A stretch of 64,000 nt of DNA from Naematelia aurantialba (GCA_021527695.1 JAKFAO010000003.1:682001-746000), one strand, 5' to 3'. Shown: positions 43,957 to 55,621, counted from the stretch's first letter. Notes: generated by a model from the sequence alone, not told the origin. Made by a program: numbers and translations.

Positions 43957-46851
43957 ATGGACTCGAGACGCCAGGACGACGACAGTCGGTTCACGCGGGC
44001 GGATTACTTGTCTGACCAGAGGCACGGCGGGCAGCCCGTCGCATCGAGCAGCAAGCAGCCCATCTACGCTGCTCCCGCTCTGGTGGCCCCACGTCCACGT
44101 CCTGCTCGTGGCCCTTGCTCACCCGAGTCAGCGGCGAGCTCGAGCTCGGCTCGCATGGGATCCTCCGCAGGCTATGCCAGCTCTCTCGCACGTTTCCCCA
44201 TCCCCCCGCTCATATTACCCTCCAGCCCGACGGGCCCACTCACGCGCCCTGCCAGCCAATCGCGGTATGCCCCACACTCGATGGAACTGCAGCCGCTTCC
44301 CTCGTTGCCTGGTTCGACCATGTCGGCGAGCCCGTCGTATCGCTCTGACGCACGCCCTTTCTCGCCGCCGCTCCAGCTTGTCGGCACGCCCGATGTGCCG
44401 AGTGACTGCGCGACAGACGACGACATCGAAACGGCAAGTGAGGTGTCTACAGGTGATATTGGAATATTGGAGACAGACCGAGAGGTACCGTCTGGAAAAC
44501 CGGATGAGCACGAGCTAGGTCCAAGATCTGTGCCGAGGAATGGGTACACTCCAGCGAGTGGGAGATGGTGGCGGAAAGTACGTCGCCCATCTCGCTACAA
44601 CCCCTTACTTCTCTCCGGGGTCATGTCCGAATCATCGCCACGGTATATCGTCAACGCTTGTTGGCCAATTGTCTGACTCGCGATAGATCTTCCCCGGGAG
44701 CTGGGCCTGTCGGTTTCTACTCATCACCTTGATCTTGGAGACGCTGGTGGATCTGGCCATAGAGGTACGTGCCGTCTTCTCTTCTTGCCCAGGGTCCAGG
44801 ATCGTATGGCATGCTGACTGGTTTAGGGCAATATCCTGTGGCGCTTCAACCGCGAGGTCAATTCGACCGACTCGTCCCAGCTCATCCTCGAGAATCGGCG
44901 ACGCCTACCAATCTATCTAGTCATCTTCGGTCTTGCTCAGTGAGCATCTCATCCACAGTGACTCTCTCCATCGATCCTACCTCGTCTCCATCTATACTAC
45001 ACGTTCTCCAACCATACTACACTGTCCCCATCTGGACTACGCTCTCCACCTACCCTACATATCTCCATCTAATACTGCACCATCTCGCCGCCAAGGCGGC
45101 CAGTTGAGTCTGAGCTGACAATGGTAGCCTCTGGCAGCTCATTCTGGCAGTCGTTTGTGTTCGATCGCGAAACACGGTCCAGGTCGTCGCGCTCACAGCC
45201 TTCAACTTTGCGTTTCTCGGATATGCCGTCGTCGAGGTACGTCTACCCTCTTTACTTGCGTCTAGCTTGCCCGCACTGGAGAGCATGCTGACATGCCCTC
45301 TTCCCATTTACGCAGATATACGAGCTCCGCCAGATACTTGGAGACGACCTTGCCGACTCGCTGCAAGATTCGGATATCAACAATAATGAAAGTCTGTTGA
45401 CCCTGCCGCTCAACGTGCTCACCGACGTGGTGATTGCGGTGATCGCCGTGTGTTGCATCGTCTTGGTCATTCTGTGCTACTTTCTCCGCCGGGAGTTCGG
45501 GTATGTCTGCTCCCGTGCCTCTTCCTCACCCTGATGGTCCTACTCCCTTGCACCATGTTTGTCCTCTCCTGTCCGTCGCTTGCGACACTGTGTGCCCGTC
45601 TCCTCTGTCCCACCGTCTACGCCCCTTTCCGTCCCCCCTATGTTTCCCACTATCGAGGCGTCGCTCACGATGGCAGGATGCAGAGATACCGGTTCCTCGG
45701 CGCGGATCTGAGTATCCGCCAACTCTACCTACGGTTCCAAGTGTTCGAGTGTGTCTGTTACTTTTCCGCGTTCTTCTGCGCTGGTTTTGGCATCCAGTTC
45801 ATCTGGCTAGGTACGTGACCGTGTCACGTTCATGCTCCATGCCCATGCCCATCCCCATGTCCGATGCATATTCGAATTTGCTGCTGACGATTTCGTCCGC
45901 AGTGTTGCAAAAGACCGACGTCGAGTACATCATCACCGAGACGGTGTTTCCTCTGTCCGTCTTACTGCTCGTCATCGGTCGCTTTGCAGCCAAGTACGAA
46001 TCCCGACTGGCAATGGTTTGTCCATCCCCCTCCCTCCGTCTCGGTCCCCCTCCCTCCGTCTACGCCTCCGTCCCCCCGCCCTCCGTCTCCGTCCCCTCCC
46101 TCCGTCTCCGTCCCCCTCCCCGCACTTCATTCCCCTGTCCGTCCGTGCGCCGCCTCGCGCCCGCTGTGTGCTCGGTCGAACTGCTGGGGGTGCGTCTGGC
46201 AGGAAGCTGACGAATACAGGCTGGATTCATGATTGGACTGGTCGCCGGATGCTCTTACTTCGTCTACAAGCTCGTGCGGATCTGGGAGCAAGATCAGACG
46301 ACGTATCAGAACCTCACCAAGTCGTTGACGGTGTTTGCGATCTTGAGTTTGACCAGTCTGGGGGCGTGTTTCGTGGGCGGCGCTGTCTGCTGGCATGGGT
46401 TCGGCCGGGGATTGAAAGAGGCCGGTGAGTTGTCTGCGATCGTCGTGGCGTCCTTACCGCTCCTTGAAATGTGTGAGGAAGTCACCGGGATGCGGGTGTC
46501 AGAAGAGGAGGGGATGAGGGGAAGAGGGGAAGAGGGGGAAGAGGGGAAGAGGGGAAGAGGGGGAAGAGGGAGAAGAGGGGAAGAGAGGGAAGAGGGGAAG
46601 AGGGGAAGACGGAGAAGACGGGGAAGAGGAAGAAGGAAAGCAGGCAAAGACGAAGAAAAGGAAACGGGGGAAGAGGAGAAGGAAGATAGTTCGTACCGCT
46701 GATCCACTGTTCAGTGGCGAGTCAAAAATCGATCTCTCAGATCTCGCAGCTCGTGGGTTTAGGATTCTGGAGGGCAGGCAGTGGATCGTCAGCCAGTCCA
46801 TCATCTACTGGGAAAGAAGAGGTGGCGTCGCGGCGAATCAGTATCGATTGA
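43957..46851 (+). CDS. UPF0658-type Golgi apparatus membrane protein
   Basis: The protein is a fungal multi-pass membrane protein of unknown molecular role; the S. pombe relative is placed in the Golgi. A Ser/Pro-rich cytosolic N-terminus of about 200 residues is followed by CRFLLITLILETLVDLAIEG, RLPIYLVIFGLAHLWQLIL, VVCVRSRNTVQVVALTAFNF, FLGYAVVEIYELRQIL, DVVIAVIAVCCIVLVILCYF, RYRFLGADLSIRQLYLRFQV, FSAFFCAGFGIQFIWL, TDVEYIITETVFPLSVLLL, FMIGLVAGCSYFVYKL and LTVFAILSLTSLGACFVGGA. The last exon after the 290-nt repeat intron (46425-46714) ends EEVASRRISID, like the RMSID-type tails of the family. The start is ATG 43957. Confidence 0.82.
46510..46660. repeat. GA-rich tandem repeat (GGGGAAGA) in an intron
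   Basis: Many copies of an 8-9-nt purine unit fill the last intron (46425-46714) of the UPF0658 gene. The Lys/Arg/Glu and Ser/Pro ORFs that appear here are artefacts. Confidence 0.9.
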
Positions 46852-47592
46852 CTTGACGCCCGGAGTTTGGCCAAGACCGATTAGAGCCAAGACCGACTGG
46901 AGCCAAGACCGACTGGAGCGGTCGTGTTCGATTTACGAGGGTACCAGGTCACGAGATCACGTGTAGCGTTGGAGCAGGTTTCCGCCGCGGTCATCTTGGA
47001 TCTCGGATATTCGCGGTGGAGGATGCAGTCGGTGGTTGGTAGTGGTGGTGGTGGTGATGGTTGGTGGTTGGTGGTTGATGGTTGGTGGTGGGTAATTGGT
47101 CGTTGGTGGTGGTCGTTGGTTGTTGGCGGTTGGTCGTTGGTAGTTGATAGTCAATAATTTGAGCAGGGTGGCCGATCAGTTGGTGGCAGGAGGCTTTAGT
47201 TATAGGTGGTGGTGAATCAAGAAGAGGACATGTCAATATTTGGGCTCCAAGCTGCAACGACAGCGTCAGCTTCAGGGGGAGGGGGGGAATAGCAGAATGC
47301 AGGACATAGTAGCAGACAAGTCATAGCCCAGGTGCCAGGTGCGACGCCAAGGGCTGCGTCAGGTGCCCGGCTCGAGTCTTATACATGTCCCCTCCGTCTC
47401 GCAACGCATAGATCGCCACTAAACACTACCACCCTCTTGTACTGTCGCACTCTATACATCGTCTCCACCATCGCCGCCGCTAGGAACATCGCCGTCACTG
47501 TCACCATCACCATCACCGTCACCGTCACTGTCACCGCCGCCACGCCTCCACTACACCTTGATCCAGCCAAAATCCACCCCACCTCGACTCCA
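46852..47592. other. Intergenic region between convergent Golgi protein and GRX genes
   Basis: No gene. It has a G/T-rich run at 47030-47150 and a CACCGTCACTGTCAC-type run at 47488-47537 in the GRX 3' flank. Confidence 0.55.
47030..47150. repeat. GGTGGTTGGT-type low-complexity repeat
   Basis: A strand-biased G/T tract between two convergent gene ends. It has many GG pairs. Confidence 0.85.
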
Positions 47593-50033
47593 CTACACCT
47601 TGACCTCCTCGACGCCGTTCGGCCCCTTCTCGTCCTCGCCCGCCTGGTACATCTCGTCCCATTCGCCACTCTCGACCATCTCTCGGAAAATGTCAAGCCC
47701 GCCCACCAGCTCGCCGTTCAGGATGATCTGCGGGAACGCTGCGGTGCATCAGCCGTCATTCCAACTCGACATCCACGGGATGCCAAGAAATGTCAAACAC
47801 AGGCCGAGAGTGTCGCGACATGGCACGACACGACCGGGATTGACAAGGAAAATCAAAGCGTGGCAGGCTGGGAGACTCACTGGGCCAATCATTCACTCGC
47901 TTGAGACCCTGCCTCACATCCTCGTCGCTGAAGATATCAAACCACGCAAACTCCACGCCCTTCTCCCTGAGCAGCCCGACGACCTGTCTCGAGAAACCGC
48001 ACTTTGGTGCCGACGGGTTCCCCTTCATAAACAGCATGACCTTGTGCTTGTTCATCAGTTCGCGGCAACGCGCGGTGATCTCCTCCTCGGTTCGTTGGCG
48101 GGGCGCAGCAGGCGCTTGCGGGGCAGCGGTCGACGTTGCGAGTGGCGCCGTGAGGGACGCTGACGGCGCGCCCGAGTATTGCTCGAGCAGGGATTGCAGC
48201 AGAGCAGTATCGGAGCCAGAGTGTTGTGCGAGTAGGGTGTGACCCTGATAGAGCACAGAGGAACAGAGAAGATAATTGACAGGTAATTTCAGACAAGTTA
48301 GCGTACACGTAATAGAAACAGTAGCAGGGGTGGGCGAGCACAAATCACACGCGCGGCGATGGAACGAGCGACGCGAGATTATCATCGTCAACGTCGGCAT
48401 TGTGTTCAAAGCGATTGGTGGCCATATCCACGTCGACATCAACATCAACATCGTCGTTGGCATCATCGTTGTCATCCGCATCGAGCGGACAGAGTTCGTG
48501 AGCGAGCGCAGAAGGTCGACGTCCAGGAAACAGACGCCGTTGATAACGGTCCAGTGGCGAAGGAGGATCATCCGGTCGTGACGTCGTCGGAGAGTCCGCA
48601 TTTCCGATCGGAGATGCATTGAATGGGCCAGCCGCGCCGTTGCCAGATGATGCCAAATGCCCGAGAATTTGAGTCGGGTGTGCGGGAGGTGAGGCCGGCG
48701 GTGAATGGAGGTAGCAACAGCGTGCGAGAAGCCACGAGATTGTATCGGTAGATGGGGGTGAGGAGTGGTCAGTCGTCTTGGCGATGGGGGACGGGATTTT
48801 CAAGGGAGATCGTTTGCGGTCGAAATGAAATTTGGTTTTGTAACCACCAAAGTTCGGTTGAGGCGTTGCGTTGCATGGAGATTCGGGCATACGGACGGCA
48901 GGGGCAGCGGGCGAGGTCGGCGTGTGGATATTCCAGCCGGACGACGAGGTAACGGACGACCGGTACGTTGGCGAGTAGGGTAAATTGGGAGGTGTGTGAG
49001 GAGTACGAGGCGACGAGTCAGCGGGATCGAGTGGTGTTCGACCGGTCAAGACCCCAGGATCCGAGGTGCGTAATGGTGACAGGAGGCCATGATCACCAGG
49101 TTCCGGTTTGTGGGGAGCACGAAGGCGAGGTCGCCAGGATGGATTCAGAGGAGAGGAAGAATCCATGTCGGATTAATGAGACGAAACACAGCTCGTCAGC
49201 CGAGTCCAACAACAGGAGAGTCTGGAACAGCGGAAACCCGCTCGTCCAGCTAGGCTAGACACAAGGCGGGAGAGTGGGACTCAAATGTCAAAGCGGCAAA
49301 GCTGAGGCGTAAGAGAGGGCGACTGGTGTTCTTATAGCTTCTCCTCGCGACTCTGAGCGGTGACTCTGCGGTGAAATGATGCGGTGCGTAAAAGGATCGT
49401 AGAGGCTCAGAACCACTTTACGTGCTTGGGTCTTGCGCGTTTACGAGTCACCATGAGAAAGGCATAAAAAAGGAGGTGGGCATCTTCAAAACGCTTGTGG
49501 AGCTCATAGACAATAGACGAGTGGGAAGGCGTTACAGCGCTGCCGAGGCCAGCGAGGGATGGTCACGACTGAACAGGCAGGGACCGTTGAACAAACGACT
49601 CACACGTAGGAGTAGGAAGGAGGGTACTGCTTCGATATCGAAGGATTCGGAAATATCGGCAAGCGATTCAGCTTCAATCTGGAGCAGTGACAGATTGCAA
49701 GAGGCGACCAAGTGATTTGTAGTAGTCGGGAAGTGTAAAGGGAAGAGAAGAACAACCCTACGGTTAGCTAAATGTACAGAAGACGACCTTTATCACAGTT
49801 TTCTAACGGTTATGCGGGTGGTGGGCCGAGACATGACCGAGAGGGCCACTTACCTGGAGGAAGAGCACTGATGGGAACTTGGTCGCCTTGTCCTCGAAGG
49901 CTTTGTTGAACGCTGCGCATGGTTCCGCCCATGGTGCCCAGAAATTGAGGCATGAAACTCGGTTCAGGTCTTCCGAGAGGACAGTCTTGAAGTGCTCGGG
50001 TGACGTGACGACTACAAAGTTGCTCGCCGACAT
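47593..50033 (-). CDS. Monothiol CGFS glutaredoxin with thioredoxin-like domain (Grx3/Grx4)
   Basis: The exons are 49854-50033, 49604-49678, 47881-48244 and 47593-47738, together 255 codons (254 aa). The Trx-like domain has [10 protein letters not shown] (degenerate active site, as usual) and [16 protein letters not shown]. The Grx domain has [17 protein letters not shown] (CGFS at 47990-48001), [35 protein letters not shown] and EMVESGEW. These proteins hold a [2Fe-2S] cluster with glutathione and signal iron status to regulators. Exons 2 and 3 are separated by a 1,359-nt intron (48245-49603), far above local intron size, that contains a separate ORF on the same strand. Confidence 0.9.
48345..49166 (-). 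CDS. Uncharacterised 273-codon ORF nested in the GRX intron
   Basis: The ATG at 49166 starts an uninterrupted frame [20 protein letters not shown] ending SLVPSPRV at 48345. It is Pro/Ser-rich at first ([19 protein letters not shown]), with [20 protein letters not shown] and, later, an acidic [19 protein letters not shown] stretch. No family is recognised. It lies wholly inside GRX intron 2 on the same strand. A TATAAG (49331-49336) sits about 165 nt upstream. The clear initiator, length and sustained Ser/Pro composition like other fungal disordered proteins favour a real gene. Chance in GC-rich DNA remains possible. Confidence 0.5.
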   Translation of the reverse strand: MDSSSPLNPSWRPRLRAPHKPEPGDHGLLSPLRTSDPGVLTGRTPLDPADSSPRTPHTPPNLPYSPTYRSSVTSSSGWNIHTPTSPAAPAVRMPESPCNATPQPNFGGYKTKFHFDRKRSPLKIPSPIAKTTDHSSPPSTDTISWLLARCCYLHSPPASPPAHPTQILGHLASSGNGAAGPFNASPIGNADSPTTSRPDDPPSPLDRYQRRLFPGRRPSALAHELCPLDADDNDDANDDVDVDVDVDMATNRFEHNADVDDDNLASLVPSPRV

Positions 50034-50305
50034 GGTTGGAGCTGTATCGCTTGCTAGAGAGACCACAGGTGAGAGTAATACTACTCGTCTGTGCTGAATC
50101 ATACTGAGCGGCGGTCAAAGTCGACCAAGTCACGTGATCGCCACACCCGTCTTTATTCCGCGTCCCAAATGTTTCGCTCCTTCTCTCTCGTTGCCACTTT
50201 TTGGGAGCTGCTTTGCTCTTGTTTCTTCCTCTCTCCTCTCCAACAAAAGAAGGCTAGAGGGGTCTACATAGAAGGTACACGACCCAACAGCCCAAGTCTC
50301 TCGAT
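50034..50305. promoter_or_regulatory. 272-nt bidirectional promoter of GRX3/4 and eRF1
   Basis: The two ATGs (50033 minus, 50306 plus) face away from each other, so both promoters and 5' UTRs share 272 nt. CACGTGA at 50131-50137 is an E-box core near the middle. Confidence 0.6.
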
Positions 50306-52060
50306 ATGTCGTCCGACGAGGTATGTCTGTCCTTCGTATCGGAGAAGAGTAGGAGCTGATCGACAAACATTGCAGACTGATGAGGCCATCGAGGTCCGTT
50401 CCCTTGCGCCTTGTCGCACCGATCCTTAGAGTGGCGCAGTTCTGATCTAGCCCTTAGATATGGAGGTACCGAAAGCTGTTGAACATGCTCGCGCAATCCC
50501 GAGGCGCTGGAACCTCATGTATCACCCTCATCCTCCCACCACGTTGGTATCTCGACAGTCTAGCGCGAGCATCAGCTGATCGGAGCCTCAGGGTCTCAGA
50601 TCTCCCAAGCCAGCAACATGTTGACCACCGAGTATGGTACCGCATCCAATATCAAATCGCGCGTGAACAGGTTAGCATCCTTTAGCAAGCCCATGGTGAA
50701 CCTAGCTCACCGATGTTCAGACTGTCTGTGCTCTCCGCCATCACCTCGACTCAACAAAAGCTCAAGCTATTCAACCGAGGTGAGCGCAGATTGTCTCGGA
50801 TCACAGGAAGTAAAGCTGACTAAGGTGCTAGTTCCCGACAATGGCCTTTGTGTGTTCGTGGGCACCGTCCTCAACGACGAGGGCAAAGAGAAGAAGATCT
50901 CGTTTGCATTGACACCGTTCAAGCCTATCAATACGTCAGCGCCTTTTGGACCTCCTTGGTTTTATATGCTGACGAAGCTAAAGCTCTTTGTACATGTGTG
51001 ATTCGCGCTTCCATGTCGAAGCACTCGAAGAACTGCTAGAGAACGACTCCAAATGGGGCTTCATCATCATGTGAGTTACCTTTCCTGTCAATGGACGCGT
51101 CTTAATCTGACGGCTCAGTGACGGTAATGGTTCCCTCTTCGGTACCCTATCAGGCAACACTCGAGAAGTCATTCACAAGTTTACTGTCGACCTTCCTAAA
51201 AAGCACGGTCGAGGTGGTCAATCCGCCCTGCGTTTCTCTCGATTACGTGAAGAGGCACGAAGGAATTATGTCCGAAAAGTCGCCGAGCTCGCTGTGCAAC
51301 ATTTTATCACCAACGACAAGGTCAATGTTCAGGGCTTGGTTCTGGCTGGGTCTGCGGAGCTGAAGACGGATCTGAGTGGCAGCGATTTGTTCGACCCGAG
51401 GTTGTTGGCCAAGGTGATCAAAATCGTCGACGTTTCCTACGGGGGGGAAAATGGGTTCAACCAGGTTCGTCGTCAACGTTTAATACAGTTTTGCCAACTA
51501 ACATATGTTAGGCAATCGAACTGGCTGCGGAATCTCTAGCAAACGTCAAATTCGTACAGGAGAAGCGGCTTATCCAGAAATATTTCGACGAAATCTCGCT
51601 TGACACTGGCAAATACTGCTTCGGTATCACAGATACTCTGAAAGCTCTAGATATGGGTGCTGTCGAGACTTTGATCGTATGGGAAAACCTCGAAGTGACT
51701 CGGAATACCCTGCGCAACGCAGCTGGCGAAGAGGTCATCGTTTTCTCGACACCCGGAGAGAAGGATCGCGAAAAGTTCCTGGACAAGTCGACCGGCTTGG
51801 AGATGGAACAGGCTGCCGACCCGCAGCCTCTTCTGGAGTGGTTTGCTGAGAAATACAAGGAATTTGGTGCCACTTTGGAGTTTGTTACCAACAAGAGTCA
51901 GGAGGGCAATCAGTTTGTCAAGGGATTCGGTGGCATTGGTGGTATTTTGCGCTACAAGATCGACTTTACAGACCTAGGAGATCTGGATGACGACGATGAC
52001 GAGTTTTACGGATCCGACGACGACAGCGGTGAGCTGTGGAACGCGTCGAAGACTGTATAG
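50306..52060 (+). CDS. SUP45: Translation termination factor eRF1
   Basis: eRF1 reads all three stop codons and triggers peptide release. The first coding exons are tiny: 50306-50320 (MSSDE) and 50376-50393 (TDEAIE), then [20 protein letters not shown]. Key motifs are present: NIKS (50648-50659) within [13 protein letters not shown], YxCxxxF as LYMCDSRF, and GGQ (51213-51221) in [20 protein letters not shown]. Domain 3 follows with [37 protein letters not shown] and an acidic C-terminus [15 protein letters not shown] that would contact eRF3. Intact NIKS and YxCxxxF fit the standard stop-codon code. The PPR-SQISQ junction uses a weak GTTGGT donor. Confidence 0.93.
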
Positions 52061-52597
52061 AGCTGATATTTGCAGATATTTGACAGTTGTCATTGGGCGC
52101 AAGGGCCCCCGCTCAGCGCCACGCGCGGGGATGTTGATCGAGTAGCGGACGTGGGGATGCTGTTGTGGTCGCAGCCATGGCTGTCGATGTCAGGGGTTTG
52201 TCAGTAGACACTGAGCGGGACGTGTGGCGGTTGCCGGCGGCCGTCGGTGACGGTGTCAGCAGGATTCCCAAGTTGCCTAGCCTGTTACGGGTCCAAGCCC
52301 TGTGGCAGACCGACCTCCTGTGGGCGACAAGCAAAGGATCTGTACCAACGATCATGGGCTGGACTGTGCCTATCCTGTCTGTACGTTTGAGCGGTAGCCG
52401 TTCCAGACATTTCAAACATCTGCCAATGTACATGCTTGACGTCGACGTCGTTTGCTGGTTGCTTGCCGCTGTCGTGGCCACTTTTGGTGGCGTGGTCTTT
52501 TTGACTTTTCGGGCGACGCCGTGATTTCCGGCGCTCGAGACACGTTTGGCTGGTGCATTTGTGCATTGTGCGCTGGTGCGTTTGAGTATCTCGCGCC
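52061..52597. other. Intergenic: 3' of eRF1, 5' of the dipeptidase
   Basis: No gene. The short ORFs here show no recognisable content. Confidence 0.55.
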
Positions 52598-55500
52598 ATG
52601 TCCACGCAGCCTCTCTTGCCAAATGCCAATGAGGGCAGCAGCGAGAATGGGAATGGGGTGTCGCGCGGCGCAGCGTTTGTCAGGCGGCACCGACTCTCAT
52701 CCATCCTCGTGCCGCTGTTGCTTATCGCCGGAGTACTGTTTGTCGCTATTCGAGGAGAACGTGTACCCAAGGACTCGCTGGGGCTTGCAAAGTATTACCT
52801 GAAGACGTGAGTCGCAGTTTCCTCTACTGCCTCTTTACTGCCTGTGTTGGTGTGTTGGTGTGATACTGTGTTGGTGTGTTGGTGTGTTGGTGTGTTGGTG
52901 TGTTGGTGTGTTGGTGTGTTGGTGTGTTGGTGTGATACTGTGTTGGTGTGTTGGTGTGTTGCCCCAGCCTAGCCTCGCCCTCATATACAGCCTTCTCATC
53001 CTAGCTATTGAGCTCTGATGTCTAAGGAGCGTGGCAGCCACTGTACTCTTATGCTGCTAGACGGTACAAGACATCCCAGCTCTAGCTGATATCGCAGGTC
53101 ACCGGTCATCGATGGGCACATTGATCTCCCAGAACTGGCGAGGATGGTGTACGGCAACAACGTCGACAAGATGGATCTCCGAAAGAAAACGGTGAGTACA
53201 TCGGGACCTGTATCCGTGAAAGAAAGGCATGGTCCCGAGAAGAGTGTTTGTCTCCAGACCTGTATTCTTGAAAGAACGACATGGTCCCGAGAAGAGTGTC
53301 TGTCTCCATACCTGTATCCTTGAAAGAACGACATGGTCCGAGATGTGTCTCCATACCTGTATCTCTGAAAGAACGACAGTCAGGCTCAAGGGTGAATCGT
53401 AGCCTGGACATGTCGATATTCCCCGCATACGCGAGGGCCTCCTAGGCGGATTCTTCTGGTCAATGTGAGTGCTTGTGTCTTTGCTTTCTGGACCGACTAG
53501 GACGTCGCCGTTTAGACTGTCCTCCCCCACGTCAAAGACATTCAGTCTACATCGCCGATACCTCCCCTTCCTGCCTACACTCACCCTGAAAGACCTCACG
53601 TTCGAGAACCTGCACGGTCTAGTGTGGCGATCCTGACTGGTTATCCAGATACGTCAACTGCCCAGAGAGCGTCGACGATGACGATTTCATGACCCCAACA
53701 AATGCGGTCCGAGGTGAGCTTCCCCCCCTCTACCTCCGCCCTCCGCCCCGACCTTCTCCCTCCTCACGGCTTGGAACCGGTGGGGAATCCGTCTTACGCC
53801 GACTCCGATGAAGCGTCAATGCTGACAAGGCGGTACCGTGCGCAGACACGCTTGAGCAAATTGATGTCTCTCTGAACCTCATCAACAAGTACTCTGACAC
53901 TTTCATGCATTGTCGGTCGGCAGACGACGTTATGCTCGCGGTGGCATCCGGCAAGGTGGCTTCGCTCTTTGGCCTCGAAGGGTGAGTCGTGCTCCGAGAC
54001 CCGTTTCGCGACCCACCGGAGCCCGAGGCCGATACCATGGCCCGCACATGCCGCACAAACGGGGGAATCATACCGCGCAAGCTGCTGACAGCAGCAGGGG
54101 ACACTCTTTGGGCAACTCTATCGGCGGTACGTCTCTGCTTGTCGTGGGCCGAGCCGTCAAGATCACCGTAATGGCGTGCTGACGCTACCGCCGTTTCGTC
54201 TTGTAGCATTGAGAATGTTTCATCAGCTCGGCGTACGGTACATGACCTTGACACATGCGTGTAACAATGCTTTTGCCGACTCGGGCGGGATTTTCAGTCT
54301 CGTCGAAGAAAAGTGGGGAGGTCTATCGTGAGCTTTGGCCGTCCGCTCCACGATTTTCGCCACCCTCTTCAGTGATTTCCCATTTCCTTATCCGCAGAGC
54401 AACGCGCTTCGTAGCCGTTCACCTCTCAGCGACGCACTCAACAGTCTCCTCGTCCGCCCAGTAAACGCTGACAAGGCTCCAAGACCGCTCGGTCACGATC
54501 TTATCAAGGAGATGAACCGGATTGGTATCCTGGTAGATCTCAGCCACGTCTCTGAGAAGACTGCTCTGCAAGCTCTGTGCGTCGCTCCGCATCCTCTCGT
54601 GCCATGACTGCAGTGAAGGGTCCCGTGGAAGAGGAACCCTCAGCACGCATAGCACGCAGCAACCACAGCTGATCGCCTTGTTATCGTGCAGCGCGGCAAC
54701 GCGAGCCCCGGTCATTCTGTCTCACTCGTGCGCTCGACACTTTAACAACATCTCGCGCAACGTGCCCGACAAAGTACTTGATAAGATCGGGTGGGGCAAC
54801 CACAAGATTGACGGCGTCGTCATGGTCAAGTCAGTCTTCGTCCTGCTCGTATTCTCTTGCAGGCTGTGGCTCGTGATTATTGAGACTTCCGAATCCCCAG
54901 TCCTGCATGCCGGGTGCTCATCTGCATTGCTGACTACTGGGCACTGGGTCCTGGTCTCTGGTCCTGGTCTCTGGTCACTGATTGTTGAATGCCGAATGCT
55001 GAACGCTGACGTCGCAGCTTCTTCCCTGTGTTTGCGGCGCCGGAGGAGGACCAAAAGCTGGTCGACATCAAAACCATTGCCGACCATATTACATACATCG
55101 CGGATCGGATCGGCAAACACCAGTAGGTCTTTCAGCTTTCGGCTGAAAAGGCTGCGCAGGCTGACGAGGACAGCGTCGGTATTGGATCGGATTACGATGG
55201 TATTGAATCCCTTCCCAAGGGGTTGGAGGACGTTTCCAAGTACCCTTTTTTGGTGAGTCTACTGGTCATGCCTTGTCCTTGGTATCTCCACCTCCACAAT
55301 CCGCATCTAAACCAACTCCCCATCCACACCTGCTCAACGCTATGAATCTCATAAGAGCTGTCGGAATGACCATCGATTGCCCCGTGCACTACGATTCCTC
55401 AGCTTCCAGTACCCGTACTGACAATGGCTTAGTTCGCAGAGCTCATCGAGCGGGGCTGGACACAGACGGACCTGGCACTTCTTGCAGGTGGCAACATTCT

Positions 55501-55621
55501 GCGCGTCCTCAGGGGCATGGAGGCAGTAAGCATCAAGATGGCGCAGGAAGGCAAGAGACCCAGTTACGCCGTCTACGACAAGCGCCACGATCTGGACGGA
55601 GGATGGCCCGTTGAGCTCTGA
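52598..55621 (+). CDS. Membrane dipeptidase (renal dipeptidase family, zinc)
   Basis: The enzyme hydrolyses dipeptides with two zinc ions. A short cytosolic N-terminus leads to a signal anchor [18 protein letters not shown] (residues about 35-52). The catalytic domain shows [13 protein letters not shown] (HxD ligands), [25 protein letters not shown] then GHSLGNS (Glu ligand), [36 protein letters not shown] (His), [13 protein letters not shown] (His), [20 protein letters not shown] and [20 protein letters not shown]. It ends GGWPVEL at 55621. All metal ligands expected for the family are visible. About ten introns; two of them hold tandem repeats. It resembles ascomycete and basidiomycete homologues anchored in vacuolar or plasma membrane; the location is inference. 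Confidence 0.88.
52843..52960. repeat. 8-nt tandem repeat (TGTTGGTG) in dipeptidase intron 1
   Basis: Two blocks of the unit, separated by TGATACTG, lie in the first intron (about 52807-53098), just after the TM-anchor exon. Confidence 0.9.
53207..53380. repeat. 52-nt tandem repeat in dipeptidase intron 2
   Basis: About 3.5 copies of a unit starting ACCTGTATCC(G/T)TGAAAGAA. The third copy is shortened to about 45 nt. It fills the intron between LRKKT (donor GTGAGT near 53190) and PGHVDIPRI (acceptor CGTAG near 53400). Confidence 0.92.

Noticed and set aside
46306..46707. 133-codon Ser/Pro minus-strand ORF
   Set aside because: It is the complement of a purine-rich intron array plus coding sequence of the UPF0658 gene.
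47756..48619. 287-codon minus-strand ORF as a single GRX exon
   Set aside because: The GRX3/4 frame begins only at the acceptor at 48245. Upstream residues are intron read-through, and exon 2 at 49604-49678 supplies the conserved preceding segment.
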